In this document: positions 8,433-17,070 of the stretch, piece by piece | Layout: every line of letters begins with the position of its first letter | Position numbering within the stretch: position 1 is the first letter of the stretch | Assembly (NCBI GenBank): GCA_903875605.1 | Contig: CAIQWT010000087.1 | Span: 62,001 to 126,000 of the forward strand | DNA length: 64,000 bases | Reading direction: 5' to 3' | Origin: an uncultured Geobacteraceae bacterium | GTDB lineage: Bacteria; Desulfobacterota; Desulfuromonadia; Geobacterales; Pseudopelobacteraceae | Position numbers and translations under genes: made by a program | Notes under the pieces: model-generated | What the model was told of the DNA's origin: nothing | What the model saw: the letters and a program-made list of their open reading frames with translations, nothing else | Database searches by the model: none

Positions 8433-10013
8433 TTATCCGCGAATGATGCCGTACTTCCTCATCCGGGATCGAAGCGTGCTTGGGTTGATACCAAGTAACA
8501 GTGCTGCACCTTTTGTCCCGTCAATACGCCACCCGGTTTTTTGGAGCACCTGGATTATGTGGTCCTGCTCCAACAGGGCAAGGGCTTTTACGTCCCCCTC
8601 ATCAGACTCCTCTGCTTTACAGAATGAATCTAACAGATCAGGCACCTGTAATGCGCTCCCCTGGCTGATGATAACAGACCGCTCAATGACACTTTCCAAC
8701 TCCCGCACGTTGCCGGGCCAGAGATATTTCCGGAGAACACTCAGAGTGCCTGTGGACACGTTATCGATCTTTTTACCTATTTTCTTATTGAATTTAGCAA
8801 CAAAATGATTGACGAGTAGCGGGATGTCTTCCACGCGCTGTCGTAGTGGCGGGATATTAATAGGGAACACATTGAGCCGGTAGAACAGATCTTCCCGAAA
8901 TCTTCCCATGCGGAGCTCTTCTTCAAGGTTCCGGTTGGTGGCCGCAATGATGCGTACATCGACTTTAATGGTGTGCGGGCTGCCCAGGCGCTCAAACTCA
9001 CCATCTTGAATAACCCGAAGCAGCTTTTTTTGAAGTTCAAACGACAATTCGCCAATTTCGTCAAGAAAGATGGTGCCGCCGTCGGCCAACTCGAAGCGCC
9101 CTATCTGCCGGGCATGAGCTCCGGTGAAAGCACCCTTTTCCCGCCCGAAGAGCTCACTTTCTATAAGGCTCTCCGGCAGCACTGTACAGTTGACCGTTAT
9201 CATTGGCCGTCCCTTGCGAACACTGCGATCGTGGATAGCCTGTGCCAGCACGCCCTTGCCGGTGCCGGTCTCGCCAAGGAGGAGAACGGTCGCATTCATC
9301 GGCGCCACCTGCTGAGCCAGATTAAATACGCGCTTGATGGCATCGCTTTCACCAATGATTTCACCAAAATTAAACTGCTGGGCAATCTCCTTCTGCAGAT
9401 GGAGATTTTCTGCCTGGAGCCGGTTCTTCAATTGATGAATTTCCGCCATCGCCACCCTGAGAGACTCGTCAGCCATCTTCCGCTCGGTGATGTCGGTAAA
9501 AGTAATCCAGTTTTCCACACTCTGCTCAGTGGTAAGCTGCATGTGCGCCCAGAAATGAGAACCATTGGACTTCACCAGACGTACATCCATAATATTCGGA
9601 GTGTTTGAGTTACGGGATTGTTGTTGGCTCAAGTAGTACATATCCTGGTCATCTTTGAAAATTATACGGTTGAGCGGCTGTTCGATCAGCACGCTTCTTT
9701 CAACGCCAAGCATGGCGGCGGCAGTAAGATTAACTTCCTTGATCAGCCCGGTTTCTCCTATCGTCAGATACCCGACCGGCGCCAGGTCATAAAGGTCGAA
9801 ATAGCGGGACTGTGAGGCATCCAGCTCCTCATGGGTGCGGCACAGCTCTTCGTTCTGCATCTCCAGTTCTATTTGATGCACCCACAGTTCGTGAAAGAGC
9901 CGTTTAGTCTCCTCGGGTGAGGCCGATTCGGTGATGAGGCTCTCTCTTACCCGGAACAATTCTTCAGCTCTATGGCGGAGTTCCTGTGCTGTTTTGGTTG
10001 GTATGCTTGTCAT
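8433..10013 (-). CDS. PAS-domain sigma54-dependent transcriptional activator
   Basis: 526 residues. The N-terminal helical region (TAQELRHRAEELFRVRES) leads into a PAS domain at about 75-180 (YDLAPVGYLTIGE, ITFTDITERK) and a linking coiled coil. The AAA+ domain starts near 220, with Walker A GETGTGKG (about 247-254), the sigma54-contact loop GAFTGA (about 294-299), Walker B GGTIFLDEIGEL and the arginine-finger region FREDLFYRLNVFPI. A Fis-type helix-turn-helix ends the protein (GAALLLGINPSTLRSRMRKY). ATG 10013 is chosen over an upstream GTG because AGAGGTGG precedes it at good spacing. It lies 15 bases after the CheB-CheR fusion, so it is probably co-transcribed. There is no receiver domain: input comes through PAS. 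Confidence 0.9.
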   Translation of the reverse strand: MTSIPTKTAQELRHRAEELFRVRESLITESASPEETKRLFHELWVHQIELEMQNEELCRTHEELDASQSRYFDLYDLAPVGYLTIGETGLIKEVNLTAAAMLGVERSVLIEQPLNRIIFKDDQDMYYLSQQQSRNSNTPNIMDVRLVKSNGSHFWAHMQLTTEQSVENWITFTDITERKMADESLRVAMAEIHQLKNRLQAENLHLQKEIAQQFNFGEIIGESDAIKRVFNLAQQVAPMNATVLLLGETGTGKGVLAQAIHDRSVRKGRPMITVNCTVLPESLIESELFGREKGAFTGAHARQIGRFELADGGTIFLDEIGELSFELQKKLLRVIQDGEFERLGSPHTIKVDVRIIAATNRNLEEELRMGRFREDLFYRLNVFPINIPPLRQRVEDIPLLVNHFVAKFNKKIGKKIDNVSTGTLSVLRKYLWPGNVRELESVIERSVIISQGSALQVPDLLDSFCKAEESDEGDVKALALLEQDHIIQVLQKTGWRIDGTKGAALLLGINPSTLRSRMRKYGIIRG

Positions 10014-10028
10014 AACTGGTGCCACCTC

Positions 10029-13000
10029 TTATTCAACCACGCTCGCCCGCTCTGTCGTTGCGATCGCATATATCTTCCCCATCTCATTCAAAAGAACGGT
10101 GGCAGTCAGCCATACTTCGACGACCCTGCCATCTTTGGAGAGTCGCTGGGTGCGATACGGCTCCAGCACCTCTTTTCTGCTAAGATTGAGAACCCGCTCG
10201 ACTTCTTCCAGGCGCACCCCTTCCGGTATTATCTCGCGGACATTGCGCTGCAGCGCCTCTGACTCGCTCCAACCGTACATCCTTTCCGCCGCAGGATTCC
10301 AGGCCAGGATACGCCCTTCCATATCCTGCAGCACGATAGCATCGTGCGAATCACGCACTACCACTGCCATACGCAGTAAATCATTGGCTTTTTTGAGCGC
10401 TTCCCGTGCCTGTATAATTTCAGTGATAGTTACAAAATTGATCACAGCCCCCTCTATCACGTTGTCAACGGTTCGATACGGCAGAATGCGCATCATGTAA
10501 CAGGCGCCGTCCGTAGTCTGTACCTCCACCTCTTTGGGAATAAGAGTGTTCAGCACACTTTGCGTGTCCGCCATCAGACTGTTATAGCCAACCAGGTTGG
10601 AGGCGAAGTGCCCCACAGAGCGACCGATATCGCTCAGAATCAGGTTGATAATTTTGGTCGCGCCAGGGGTAAAACGGAGAATGCGTAGTTGATGATCCAC
10701 AAATACAGTGCCGATGCCGGTCCCGGCCAGCAGGTTGTTCATGTCATTGTTGACCCGCGACAGATCGAGTACTTTCACCTGCAGTTCAGCGTTGATAGTG
10801 GCCAGTTCCTCGTTGACCGACTGGAGTTCCTCCTTTGAAGTTTCCAGCTCCTCGTTGGTTGACTGCATCTCTTCGTTGATTGACTGCAGCTCTTCATTCG
10901 CGGATTTGAGCTCTTCGTTGGACGCTTCCAGCTCCTCATTGGCACTCTGGATGTATTCTTCCTTGGCCTGCAACTCCGTCTGCAGAGCAGCAAGGCGCTC
11001 CTCCGTGTCGGCAACAGGGTCCCTTGCAGTGGTCGACTCGGCGGCCTGAACAAGCTGGACAGGCGCTTCTTCCAATACGACCATGAAGAGCAGCATTTCA
11101 GGTTGTGCAGCAGAACCGGGCTGTTCGGTAATCTCAAGGCGTGAGGTTACCGGGCTGATGCTCAGGTTTACGGTAGTGAAGTGGCCGTTTGTTTTAACCC
11201 GTAGACCGGAGCGGCTAACGGTTTCATTGCGTGTGGCGGCTTTGTGCAGGGCTATGGTCAGGTCGTGCTGTAATCCTTCACGGGCCATCTTCAGAATATT
11301 GAAGTTGGCCGTCCCGCCGGTTGCCGGCTCCAGATACATCCCGGTGCGGCCATGCAGATAGAAGATATCCCCCTGTCTGTTGACGAGTACTCCGGCCTGG
11401 ACGACCTGCCGGAGCAGCGCCTGTTCAGCCAGTTCCTGCAGAGACACTTTTGGTGGAAAGGCTTTTCTGACTGCAGATTGCTGGAGTGACACATCTCCCG
11501 TTGTCATAGGGGGCAAAAATGTCTCCAGGGGCATGCGCCTCGCGATGCAAGCGCCATCTTTACGCTGATACAGTTTCTGCTTACGCTCAAGTACCGCAAA
11601 CAGCGAACCAAATTCTCCAACGGTCTCAGAGGTACCCAACAGGAGAAAACCGCCGGGGTTAAGTGCGTAATGGAATAGCGGGATCACCTTCTTCTGCAAT
11701 TCACCCCCCATATAGATCAGCAGATTGCGACAGCTGATCAAATCGAGCTTGGAAAAAGGGGGATCTTTGATCACATCCTGTTCGGAAAAGACCAGCATGT
11801 CGCGTATCCCTTTATGGATACGGTAGGTTTTGCAGTCAGATTCCAGCGAGAAAAAACGCGACAGCCGTTCCGCCGGGATGTCGGTGGTGATGCTGGCAGG
11901 AAAGAATCCTTTACGGGCCAGATCGATTGCCTGTTTGTCGATATCTGTGGCAAAGAGTTGTATCGTGTAGTTCTGCTTTAACGTCTCCATATATTCTTTA
12001 AGCAGGATGGCGATGGAGTAGGCTTCTTCGCCGGTGGAACAGCCGCAGATCCAGATCCGGATGGTACTGCCGGACGGCTTGTCGGCAAAGATGCGCGGAA
12101 TGACGATGGCTTCCAGCGCGGCGAAGGCTTCAGTGTCGCGGAAAAAGTTGGTGACGCCGATCAACAGATCGCGAAAGAGCGCCTCTACTTCCTGCGGTGT
12201 CTGCTGGAGATATTTGACATAGCCGTCCAGCCGTTTGATCTGGTGGACGGCCATGCGCCGTTCTATGCGGCGCTGAATGGTGCTTGGTTTGTAGAGGGAA
12301 AAATCGTGGCCGGTCTGAGCGCGCAGAATTATGAATATTTTCCGCATCTCACTCTCTGTTTTGGGCTCAGGAACGGCGGTTGGCCGTGGCGGTCTGCCGA
12401 AGGCGTGGACGGCATAAGAGATAAGCTGGGCAGGCATATCTGCTGGCGGGAGGACATAGTCCACCAGCCCGGTGTTGATGGCGCTGCGCGGCATGCCGTC
12501 ATATTCTGTCGATTCGGGGTTCTGTACCATGGCCATCCCCCCCTCGCCTTTGATCGCCCGTAGCCCCAGGGTGCCGTCGCTGCCGGTTCCGGACAGCACA
12601 ATGCAGATGGCAAGTTCGTGCTGATCCTGCGCCAGGGAACGGAAGAAATAATCTATCGGCAGTCGCTGACCACGTGGCGCCGCCGGTTCCAGCAGCTGCA
12701 GTGTGCCGTTCAAAAATGCCATGTCGCAGTTGGGCGGGATGATATAGGCGCAGTTGGGCTGAACCTCGACGCCGTCTTCGACTTCAAAGACCTGCATGCG
12801 GGTATAGCGCCGGATCAGATCTGTCAGAATGCTTTTGTGATCCGGTGCCAGATGCTGCACCAACACAAAGGCCATACCGGGCTCTTTGTCGGCCGGCATG
12901 CCGGAAAAAAAGGCTTCAAAGGCTGCCAGACCACCGGCTGAAGCACCTATGCCGACGATGGGGAAGTGGGCTTTGGCGGGGATAATCTCGGCGAGAGGTT

Positions 13001-13037
13001 CTGCTGCGGCAGGTTCGGCTTGTTTTTTTTTGGCCAT
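10029..13037 (-). CDS. CheB-CheR-PAS fusion signalling protein
   Basis: 1002 residues. A CheB methylesterase domain covers about 25-205, with the triad visible as Ser33 (GASAGG), His62 (QHLAPDH) and Asp154 (GTGSDG). No receiver domain precedes it. The CheR methyltransferase covers about 225-490 (GVTNFFRD at 294-301, CGCSTGEEAYS at 331-341 for SAM). A linker and PAS-like region follow, then a long coiled coil of EELxxxNEEL heptads at about 700-765. Two PAS regions end the protein (NLLAGTGIGTVFVDHQLRIL; ILAWNPAAERMYGWS). CheB and CheR normally demethylate and methylate chemoreceptors; none is encoded nearby. ACAGGAGA precedes the ATG. It lacks a kinase or GGDEF output, so the sigma54 regulator 15 bases downstream is its likely partner. 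Confidence 0.92.
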   Translation of the reverse strand: MAKKKQAEPAAAEPLAEIIPAKAHFPIVGIGASAGGLAAFEAFFSGMPADKEPGMAFVLVQHLAPDHKSILTDLIRRYTRMQVFEVEDGVEVQPNCAYIIPPNCDMAFLNGTLQLLEPAAPRGQRLPIDYFFRSLAQDQHELAICIVLSGTGSDGTLGLRAIKGEGGMAMVQNPESTEYDGMPRSAINTGLVDYVLPPADMPAQLISYAVHAFGRPPRPTAVPEPKTESEMRKIFIILRAQTGHDFSLYKPSTIQRRIERRMAVHQIKRLDGYVKYLQQTPQEVEALFRDLLIGVTNFFRDTEAFAALEAIVIPRIFADKPSGSTIRIWICGCSTGEEAYSIAILLKEYMETLKQNYTIQLFATDIDKQAIDLARKGFFPASITTDIPAERLSRFFSLESDCKTYRIHKGIRDMLVFSEQDVIKDPPFSKLDLISCRNLLIYMGGELQKKVIPLFHYALNPGGFLLLGTSETVGEFGSLFAVLERKQKLYQRKDGACIARRMPLETFLPPMTTGDVSLQQSAVRKAFPPKVSLQELAEQALLRQVVQAGVLVNRQGDIFYLHGRTGMYLEPATGGTANFNILKMAREGLQHDLTIALHKAATRNETVSRSGLRVKTNGHFTTVNLSISPVTSRLEITEQPGSAAQPEMLLFMVVLEEAPVQLVQAAESTTARDPVADTEERLAALQTELQAKEEYIQSANEELEASNEELKSANEELQSINEEMQSTNEELETSKEELQSVNEELATINAELQVKVLDLSRVNNDMNNLLAGTGIGTVFVDHQLRILRFTPGATKIINLILSDIGRSVGHFASNLVGYNSLMADTQSVLNTLIPKEVEVQTTDGACYMMRILPYRTVDNVIEGAVINFVTITEIIQAREALKKANDLLRMAVVVRDSHDAIVLQDMEGRILAWNPAAERMYGWSESEALQRNVREIIPEGVRLEEVERVLNLSRKEVLEPYRTQRLSKDGRVVEVWLTATVLLNEMGKIYAIATTERASVVE

Positions 13038-13156
13038 GGTGTTCTCCTGTACTGTTCCTGCTGTCGTAAAAAGGAAAAACCGGCGTACGAAAATACAGCA
13101 ACGCCGTTAGTAGTTGGCTCCAGAACCTAGAAGGATTTGGATTGAAAGATAAGTAA

Positions 13157-13561
13157 TTACACCGTTGTAATCAATAAGCCTAAAATATCTTCAAAATCTT
13201 TTACATTGCGGGTAAGAAGCTTGAAACCATGCTGAACCGCCTGACTGGCAAGCCAGAGGTCCTGTATGCGGGGGCAATGCGTTTTCCCGCTGTTTTTTGA
13301 TTGAGCGGCAAGCGAACCGAAAATTTCACCGGTTATCTCATCGATGCGCAGAACCGGCTTAACTCGTATTCTGGCAAGCGAAGCCAGACGCTGCTGGCGT
13401 ATTGCCGGAGTTGCAGCACATTCGGCTCCAAATTTCAGCTCGGCAATCGTAATAGGAGATAGATAGACCGGCTCAACCCCGATGACGGCAACAATATCAG
13501 CGGGTGCAAGGTTTCCCTGCTCCACATCAATCCAGATGCATGTATCAATCAGGACGCCCAT
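13157..13561 (-). CDS. vapC: VapC-type PIN-domain toxin
   Basis: 134 residues, normal for VapC. The acidic PIN residues are visible: Asp6 in LIDTCIWID, Glu in ITIAELKFG, Asp in RIQDLWLASQA and Asp in TRNVKDFEDI. VapC toxins are Mg-dependent RNases that cut tRNA or rRNA and are blocked by the cognate antitoxin. The start overlaps the antitoxin gene by 13 bases, the usual arrangement for coupled expression. Confidence 0.9.
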   Translation of the reverse strand: MGVLIDTCIWIDVEQGNLAPADIVAVIGVEPVYLSPITIAELKFGAECAATPAIRQQRLASLARIRVKPVLRIDEITGEIFGSLAAQSKNSGKTHCPRIQDLWLASQAVQHGFKLLTRNVKDFEDILGLLITTV

Positions 13562-13812
13562 GGGTTACACACCTCACCGTCATTGCTATCATCAAAGCGG
13601 CTGTCAGCAAGCCATGTTTTACCGGCAGATTCAGGTAGAGTGCGGTAGATATCACTAAATGCTTCTGCCGCCGTTATTGTTGCAGGGCCTGGAACAAGCC
13701 TGGCAACAGGAAAATTATTGCGCACGATTAATAACTCCTCGTGCTGGAACTCAACCCGATTGAGCATGACACGAAAATTCCTCGAAAGATCGGTAGCGGT
13801 AATTGTTCGCAC
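13549..13812 (-). CDS. Phd/YefM-type antitoxin of the PIN toxin
   Basis: 87 residues from GTG 13812: RTITATDLSRNFRVMLNRVE, then EELLIVRNNFPVARLVPG. This is the Phd/YefM DNA-binding fold, followed by a flexible toxin-wrapping tail. The GTG is preceded by AAGGAGGT at ideal spacing. A TTG five codons upstream would place the Shine-Dalgarno inside the gene, so it is rejected. The protein should neutralise the downstream toxin and repress the pair through the palindrome at 13827-13841. Confidence 0.82.
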   Translation of the reverse strand: MRTITATDLSRNFRVMLNRVEFQHEELLIVRNNFPVARLVPGPATITAAEAFSDIYRTLPESAGKTWLADSRFDDSNDGEVCNPWAS

Positions 13813-13826
13813 GAAGACCTCCTTCA

Positions 13827-13841
13827 ATCAGATAATCTGAT
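13827..13841 (-). promoter_or_regulatory. Putative autoregulatory operator of the toxin-antitoxin pair
   Basis: ATCAGAT and ATCTGAT flank one central base, a perfect 7-bp inverted repeat. It sits between the -10 box and the ribosome binding site of the antitoxin gene, where a Phd-type repressor would block transcription. Confidence 0.5.
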
Positions 13842-13844
13842 CGG

Positions 13845-13873
13845 AGTGTAAGAATAATGACTATATAAAGCAA
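13845..13873 (-). promoter_or_regulatory. Putative sigma70 promoter of the toxin-antitoxin operon
   Basis: On the minus strand TTGCTT (13873-13868) and TACACT (13850-13845) are separated by 17 bases. The predicted transcript start falls on the adjoining palindrome. Confidence 0.5.
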
Positions 13874-13917
13874 GAATTAAACTTTGACGCACCTCTGGTC
13901 GAACTCTATACGATTAC

Positions 13918-13945
13918 TTGATAATTCGTAAAAGCCTGCTATAGT
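13918..13945 (+). promoter_or_regulatory. Putative sigma70 promoter of the phosphatase/EPS operon
   Basis: TTGATA (13918-13923) and TATAGT (13940-13945) are separated by 16 bases. The -10 box ends nine bases before ATG 13955, and no Shine-Dalgarno is visible, so a leaderless or nearly leaderless transcript is predicted. Confidence 0.5.
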
Positions 13946-13954
13946 TGCCCCACC

Positions 13955-15148
13955 ATGCGAATCCTCTATATCGATGATAAACCGGACATACGAAATCTAT
14001 TACAGCGCTATCTGACTTCATGGGGCTATGAAGCGGTTGGTGCATCGGATGGTGAGGAGGGTTGGCAACTGATTCAGTCGCTACACCCCGACATCGTCAT
14101 TACCGACTGGATGATGCCGGGCCTTAACGGCCTGGAGCTGTGCAACCGCATTAGAACGTCGGACATTCCCACCTATATATATGTGATCTTGCTTACCGCA
14201 CGGAATATTAAAGAGGATCTGATTGTCGGCATGGAAGCCGGTGCCGATGACTTTATTGGAAAACCGTTCGAGAAACTGGAGTTAAAAGCCCGTCTCAAAG
14301 CTGCTGCCCGCATCATCTCTCTGGAACGCACCCTGGAAGAGAAAAACAGCAAGCTTGAGGAAGCGTACAACGTCATCAAGGACGACCTTGAAGCCGCTGC
14401 CAGAATTCAGCACAGCCTGATTCCTCAAAAAATAGAGCACTTCGGCGGGATTACTTTTGATTGGTTATTCTGCCCTTCGCTGTTTGTTGCCGGTGACATA
14501 TTTAATATTGTTCGCCTGGACGAAAAGACGCTCGCCTTTTACCTGCTTGATGTAAGCGGTCACGGCATACCTGCCGCACTTCTTTCAACCACTCTCAGTC
14601 GTGTGCTGACACCGACACCAAACTTTGCCGGGCCAATGCGGCATTCGCTGGCAGTACCTCCCTTCTACCGTATAACTGCGCCACGAGAAGTCGTTTCCGA
14701 ACTAAATGGACGTTTTATGAACGACGATGTCCAAACACAGTATTTCACTATAGTGTACGGCATTATCGATATACACTCTGCGGCAGGGACTCTTACTCAG
14801 GCCGGCCATCCCTCGCCGATTCATCAGTCAGCTGATGGAACTGTTCGCTTGATAGGTGATGGCGGTTTTCCTGTCGGAATGTTTCCAGAGGCTGATTATG
14901 AAGAGCATCCTTTTAGTATCAATGTAGGTGAGCGACTGTTTCTCTATTCCGACGGTATTACCGAATGTCGCGGTAACGATGGAGGAATGTTTGGCATCGA
15001 CCGGTTACTGAAGATTATTTGTGACGGCTACCGGATGTCGCTGCGTAATTTGATGATCAGCATTGAACGGGAACTTGCCGTATTTCAGGGCAGTTCACAG
15101 TTTGATGATGACATTTCTTTGTTGGTAATGGAAAGAAAGGAGGAATAA
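13955..15148 (+). CDS. Response regulator PP2C (SpoIIE/RsbU-type) phosphatase
   Basis: 397 residues. The receiver domain has acidic Asp7/Asp8 (YIDDKPD), phosphoacceptor Asp51 (VITDWMMPG) and Lys103 (FIGKPF). A coiled coil (ERTLEEKNSKLEEAYNVIK) leads to a PP2C domain with metal-binding motifs VAGDIF, LLDVSGHGIPAALLS, LFLYSDGITE and FDDDISLLVM. Such proteins remove phosphate from STAS antagonists after the receiver is phosphorylated. A STAS protein and an RsbW-like kinase follow in the same operon, so this is probably the phosphatase of a local partner switch. Its TAA overlaps the next ATG by one base. Confidence 0.88.
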   Translation: MRILYIDDKPDIRNLLQRYLTSWGYEAVGASDGEEGWQLIQSLHPDIVITDWMMPGLNGLELCNRIRTSDIPTYIYVILLTARNIKEDLIVGMEAGADDFIGKPFEKLELKARLKAAARIISLERTLEEKNSKLEEAYNVIKDDLEAAARIQHSLIPQKIEHFGGITFDWLFCPSLFVAGDIFNIVRLDEKTLAFYLLDVSGHGIPAALLSTTLSRVLTPTPNFAGPMRHSLAVPPFYRITAPREVVSELNGRFMNDDVQTQYFTIVYGIIDIHSAAGTLTQAGHPSPIHQSADGTVRLIGDGGFPVGMFPEADYEEHPFSINVGERLFLYSDGITECRGNDGGMFGIDRLLKIICDGYRMSLRNLMISIERELAVFQGSSQFDDDISLLVMERKEE

Positions 15149-16314
15149 TGAAGGCAATGATTCTGGGTGCGGGAAAAGGGACCCGCGTACGCCCTATTAC
15201 CTATACCGTACCCAAACCGATGATCAGCCTTGCCGGCAAACCGGTGTTGGAATTCATCATCGAACACCTCGTCGCTCAGGGCTTTGACGAAATAGTTATC
15301 AATACCAGCTATATGGCGGATTCAATTGAAGGCTATTTCCGCGATGGTTCCCGTTTCGGCGCCAATATCGCCTATTCCTTTGAAGGGAAGCTGGTGGATG
15401 GTGAGCTTCAAGGCGAAGCGCTCGGCTCGGCAGGCGGAATGAAAAGGATTCAGGATTTTTCACGGTTTTTTGATGACACTTTTGCCGTGTTATGCGGCGA
15501 TGCGGTTATAGATGTTGACCTGCAGGCCGCTTTGGCTTTCCACAAAAGCAGCGGAGCGGTGGCGACGATTATCCTAAAGGAAGTGGCAGCGGATGAGGTC
15601 TCCAGCTACGGCATTGTAGAATTGGGTGATGACGGGCGGATTCTCCGTTTCCAGGAAAAACCAAGGCCGGAAGAAGCAGTCTCCAGGGTTGCCAATACCG
15701 GCATCTATCTGTTTGAGCCGGAGGTATTCTCTTTTATCCCTTCCGGCACAGAATATGATATCGGCTCACAGCTTTTTCCGGCGCTGGTTGCCGCCGGAGC
15801 ACCGCTGTATGGCATTGCACTCCCGTTTACCTGGCTTGACATCGGCAACGTCCGCTCTTGGTGGGACGCAACGCGCTCCATCATCTCCGGTGAACTGGAC
15901 GGCTTTCAATTACCAGGTAAAGAGCTGCGCCCCGGGATTTTCTGCGGCCTGAACTGCTCGATTAACTTTGATGAAGTTGACATAGTTCCGCCAGTATTGA
16001 TCGGCGGCAGCGTCTGTATCGGAAACGGTTCGCGCATTGTCGGTCCCACCGTCATCGGTTCAGGTTCTGTCATTGAGTCTGGTGCGGAGATATCAGAATG
16101 CATCATCGACAGCTACACCAGAGTCAGCGGAGTAGCTACCCTGGAAGAAAAGATCATTTTCGGCAATCGCTGTATTTCTCCGGACGGAGTTTCCATAAAA
16201 ATTGCCGAGCATGATATCGGCTGGATTCTTGGTGATGCGCGGGAACAGGGGCCGCCGAATCCGGTACATGAAGCGTTACAGGAACTTGCGAGTGAGTTGC
16301 GCAGTATTAAATAG
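15148..16314 (+). CDS. Sugar-phosphate nucleotidyltransferase with hexapeptide tail
   Basis: 388 residues. The nucleotide-binding signature is LGAGKGTRVRPITYTVPKPM near the N-terminus, followed by FAVLCGDAVIDVDL and VEL...EKPRPEE. The fold matches GDP-mannose or glucose-1-phosphate nucleotidyltransferases. Hexapeptide repeats (IGGSVCIGNGSRIVGPTVIG) begin near residue 285. It should form an NDP-sugar from NTP and sugar-1-phosphate; an isomerase cupin three genes on makes mannose the best guess. It is coupled to the phosphatase gene by a TAATG overlap. The substrate is inferred, not seen. Confidence 0.85.
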   Translation: MKAMILGAGKGTRVRPITYTVPKPMISLAGKPVLEFIIEHLVAQGFDEIVINTSYMADSIEGYFRDGSRFGANIAYSFEGKLVDGELQGEALGSAGGMKRIQDFSRFFDDTFAVLCGDAVIDVDLQAALAFHKSSGAVATIILKEVAADEVSSYGIVELGDDGRILRFQEKPRPEEAVSRVANTGIYLFEPEVFSFIPSGTEYDIGSQLFPALVAAGAPLYGIALPFTWLDIGNVRSWWDATRSIISGELDGFQLPGKELRPGIFCGLNCSINFDEVDIVPPVLIGGSVCIGNGSRIVGPTVIGSGSVIESGAEISECIIDSYTRVSGVATLEEKIIFGNRCISPDGVSIKIAEHDIGWILGDAREQGPPNPVHEALQELASELRSIK

Positions 16315-16340
16315 TCAAATACAGAGATGGGGGACTTAAC

Positions 16341-16676
16341 ATGTCAATCAATGTAACACAGGAAACAAAGGTAACAGTTATAACGCCTGCCGGACGTTTT
16401 GACGCGCTGATGGCGAAAGAGTTCAAAAATTGTATTGGAGAGCTGATTGAAAAACGGCAGATTATGATCGCCATTGATATGACAGCTATAGATTTTATTG
16501 ACAGTTCAGGACTTGGTTCCCTGGTTGGAGGTTTGAAGGGCATTGCCAAAGAAACTGGGGAGATAAGGATTGCCGGCCTGTCGCCAGAAGTACGGACTAT
16601 CTTTGAACTGACGCGCCTGCATCGAATTTTTGATATTTACGAGAACATAGAAACTGCGCGTGCCAGCTTTGTGTAG
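16341..16676 (+). CDS. STAS-domain anti-sigma factor antagonist
   Basis: 111 residues, one STAS domain and nothing else. The phosphorylation loop is IDFIDSSGLGSLVGG, where the second Ser is the usual target. The C-terminal helix region is LTRLHRIFDIYENIE. Proteins of this type bind an RsbW-like kinase when unphosphorylated. The phosphatase (13955) and kinase (17071) that would set its state are in the same operon. GATGGGGGA precedes the ATG. Confidence 0.9.
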   Translation: MSINVTQETKVTVITPAGRFDALMAKEFKNCIGELIEKRQIMIAIDMTAIDFIDSSGLGSLVGGLKGIAKETGEIRIAGLSPEVRTIFELTRLHRIFDIYENIETARASFV

Positions 16677-16694
16677 TTGCGAAAGGGGGAAATA

Positions 16695-17066
16695 ATGGAA
16701 CGGGGCGAACGTCCTTGGGGCACATATACAGTCCTTGACGAAAAAAGCAACTATAAGATTAAACGCATTGAAGTGCTGCCAGGGCAGCGTCTCTCGCTGC
16801 AGAAGCATCATCATCGCAGTGAACACTGGATCGTGGTATCCGGCACGGCAATGGTAACTTGCAACGGCAAGTTGTTTCAGATCAACGTCAATGAATCCAC
16901 CTATATTCCAATCGGCAGCCACCACCGTCTGGAGAACCCGGGTAAAATCTTATTGGTGATAATTGAAGTACAGAACGGCGAATATCTTGGCGAAGATGAT
17001 ATTGTCCGCTTCGACGACGACTATCACCGTTGCGATTCTGAAATAAACGCACAATCCGGCGAATAG
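16695..17066 (+). CDS. Mannose-6-phosphate isomerase type II cupin domain
   Basis: 123 residues: MERGERPWGTYTVLDEKS, KRIEVLPGQRLSLQKHHHR, SEHWIVVSGTAMVT and HRLENPG are hallmarks of the C-terminal cupin of bifunctional ManC/AlgA. The His-rich loop HHHRSEHW and a later Glu form the metal site. The nucleotidyltransferase half is not fused here; a separate one lies upstream. It should interconvert fructose-6-phosphate and mannose-6-phosphate for GDP-mannose supply. ATG 16695 follows AAGGGGGAA, so it is preferred to a TTG six codons upstream. Confidence 0.88.
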   Translation: MERGERPWGTYTVLDEKSNYKIKRIEVLPGQRLSLQKHHHRSEHWIVVSGTAMVTCNGKLFQINVNESTYIPIGSHHRLENPGKILLVIIEVQNGEYLGEDDIVRFDDDYHRCDSEINAQSGE

Positions 17067-17070
17067 CCCC

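Noticed and set aside
10770-10960. Tandem DNA repeats that could suggest a CRISPR or VNTR
   Set aside because: The units are 21-base coiled-coil codons (NEEL heptads) inside a gene, with no spacers. No CRISPR array or cas gene was seen in the window.
10708-11049. A 113-codon plus-strand ORF rich in Ser repeats
   Set aside because: It is the antisense image of the heptad coiled coil (EELxxxNEEL) in the CheB-CheR fusion; the repeats come from that.
13157-13812. The toxin-antitoxin pair as part of a larger defence island
   Set aside because: Flanking genes are signalling and EPS genes; no restriction, CBASS, BREX, retron or other defence gene is seen nearby.
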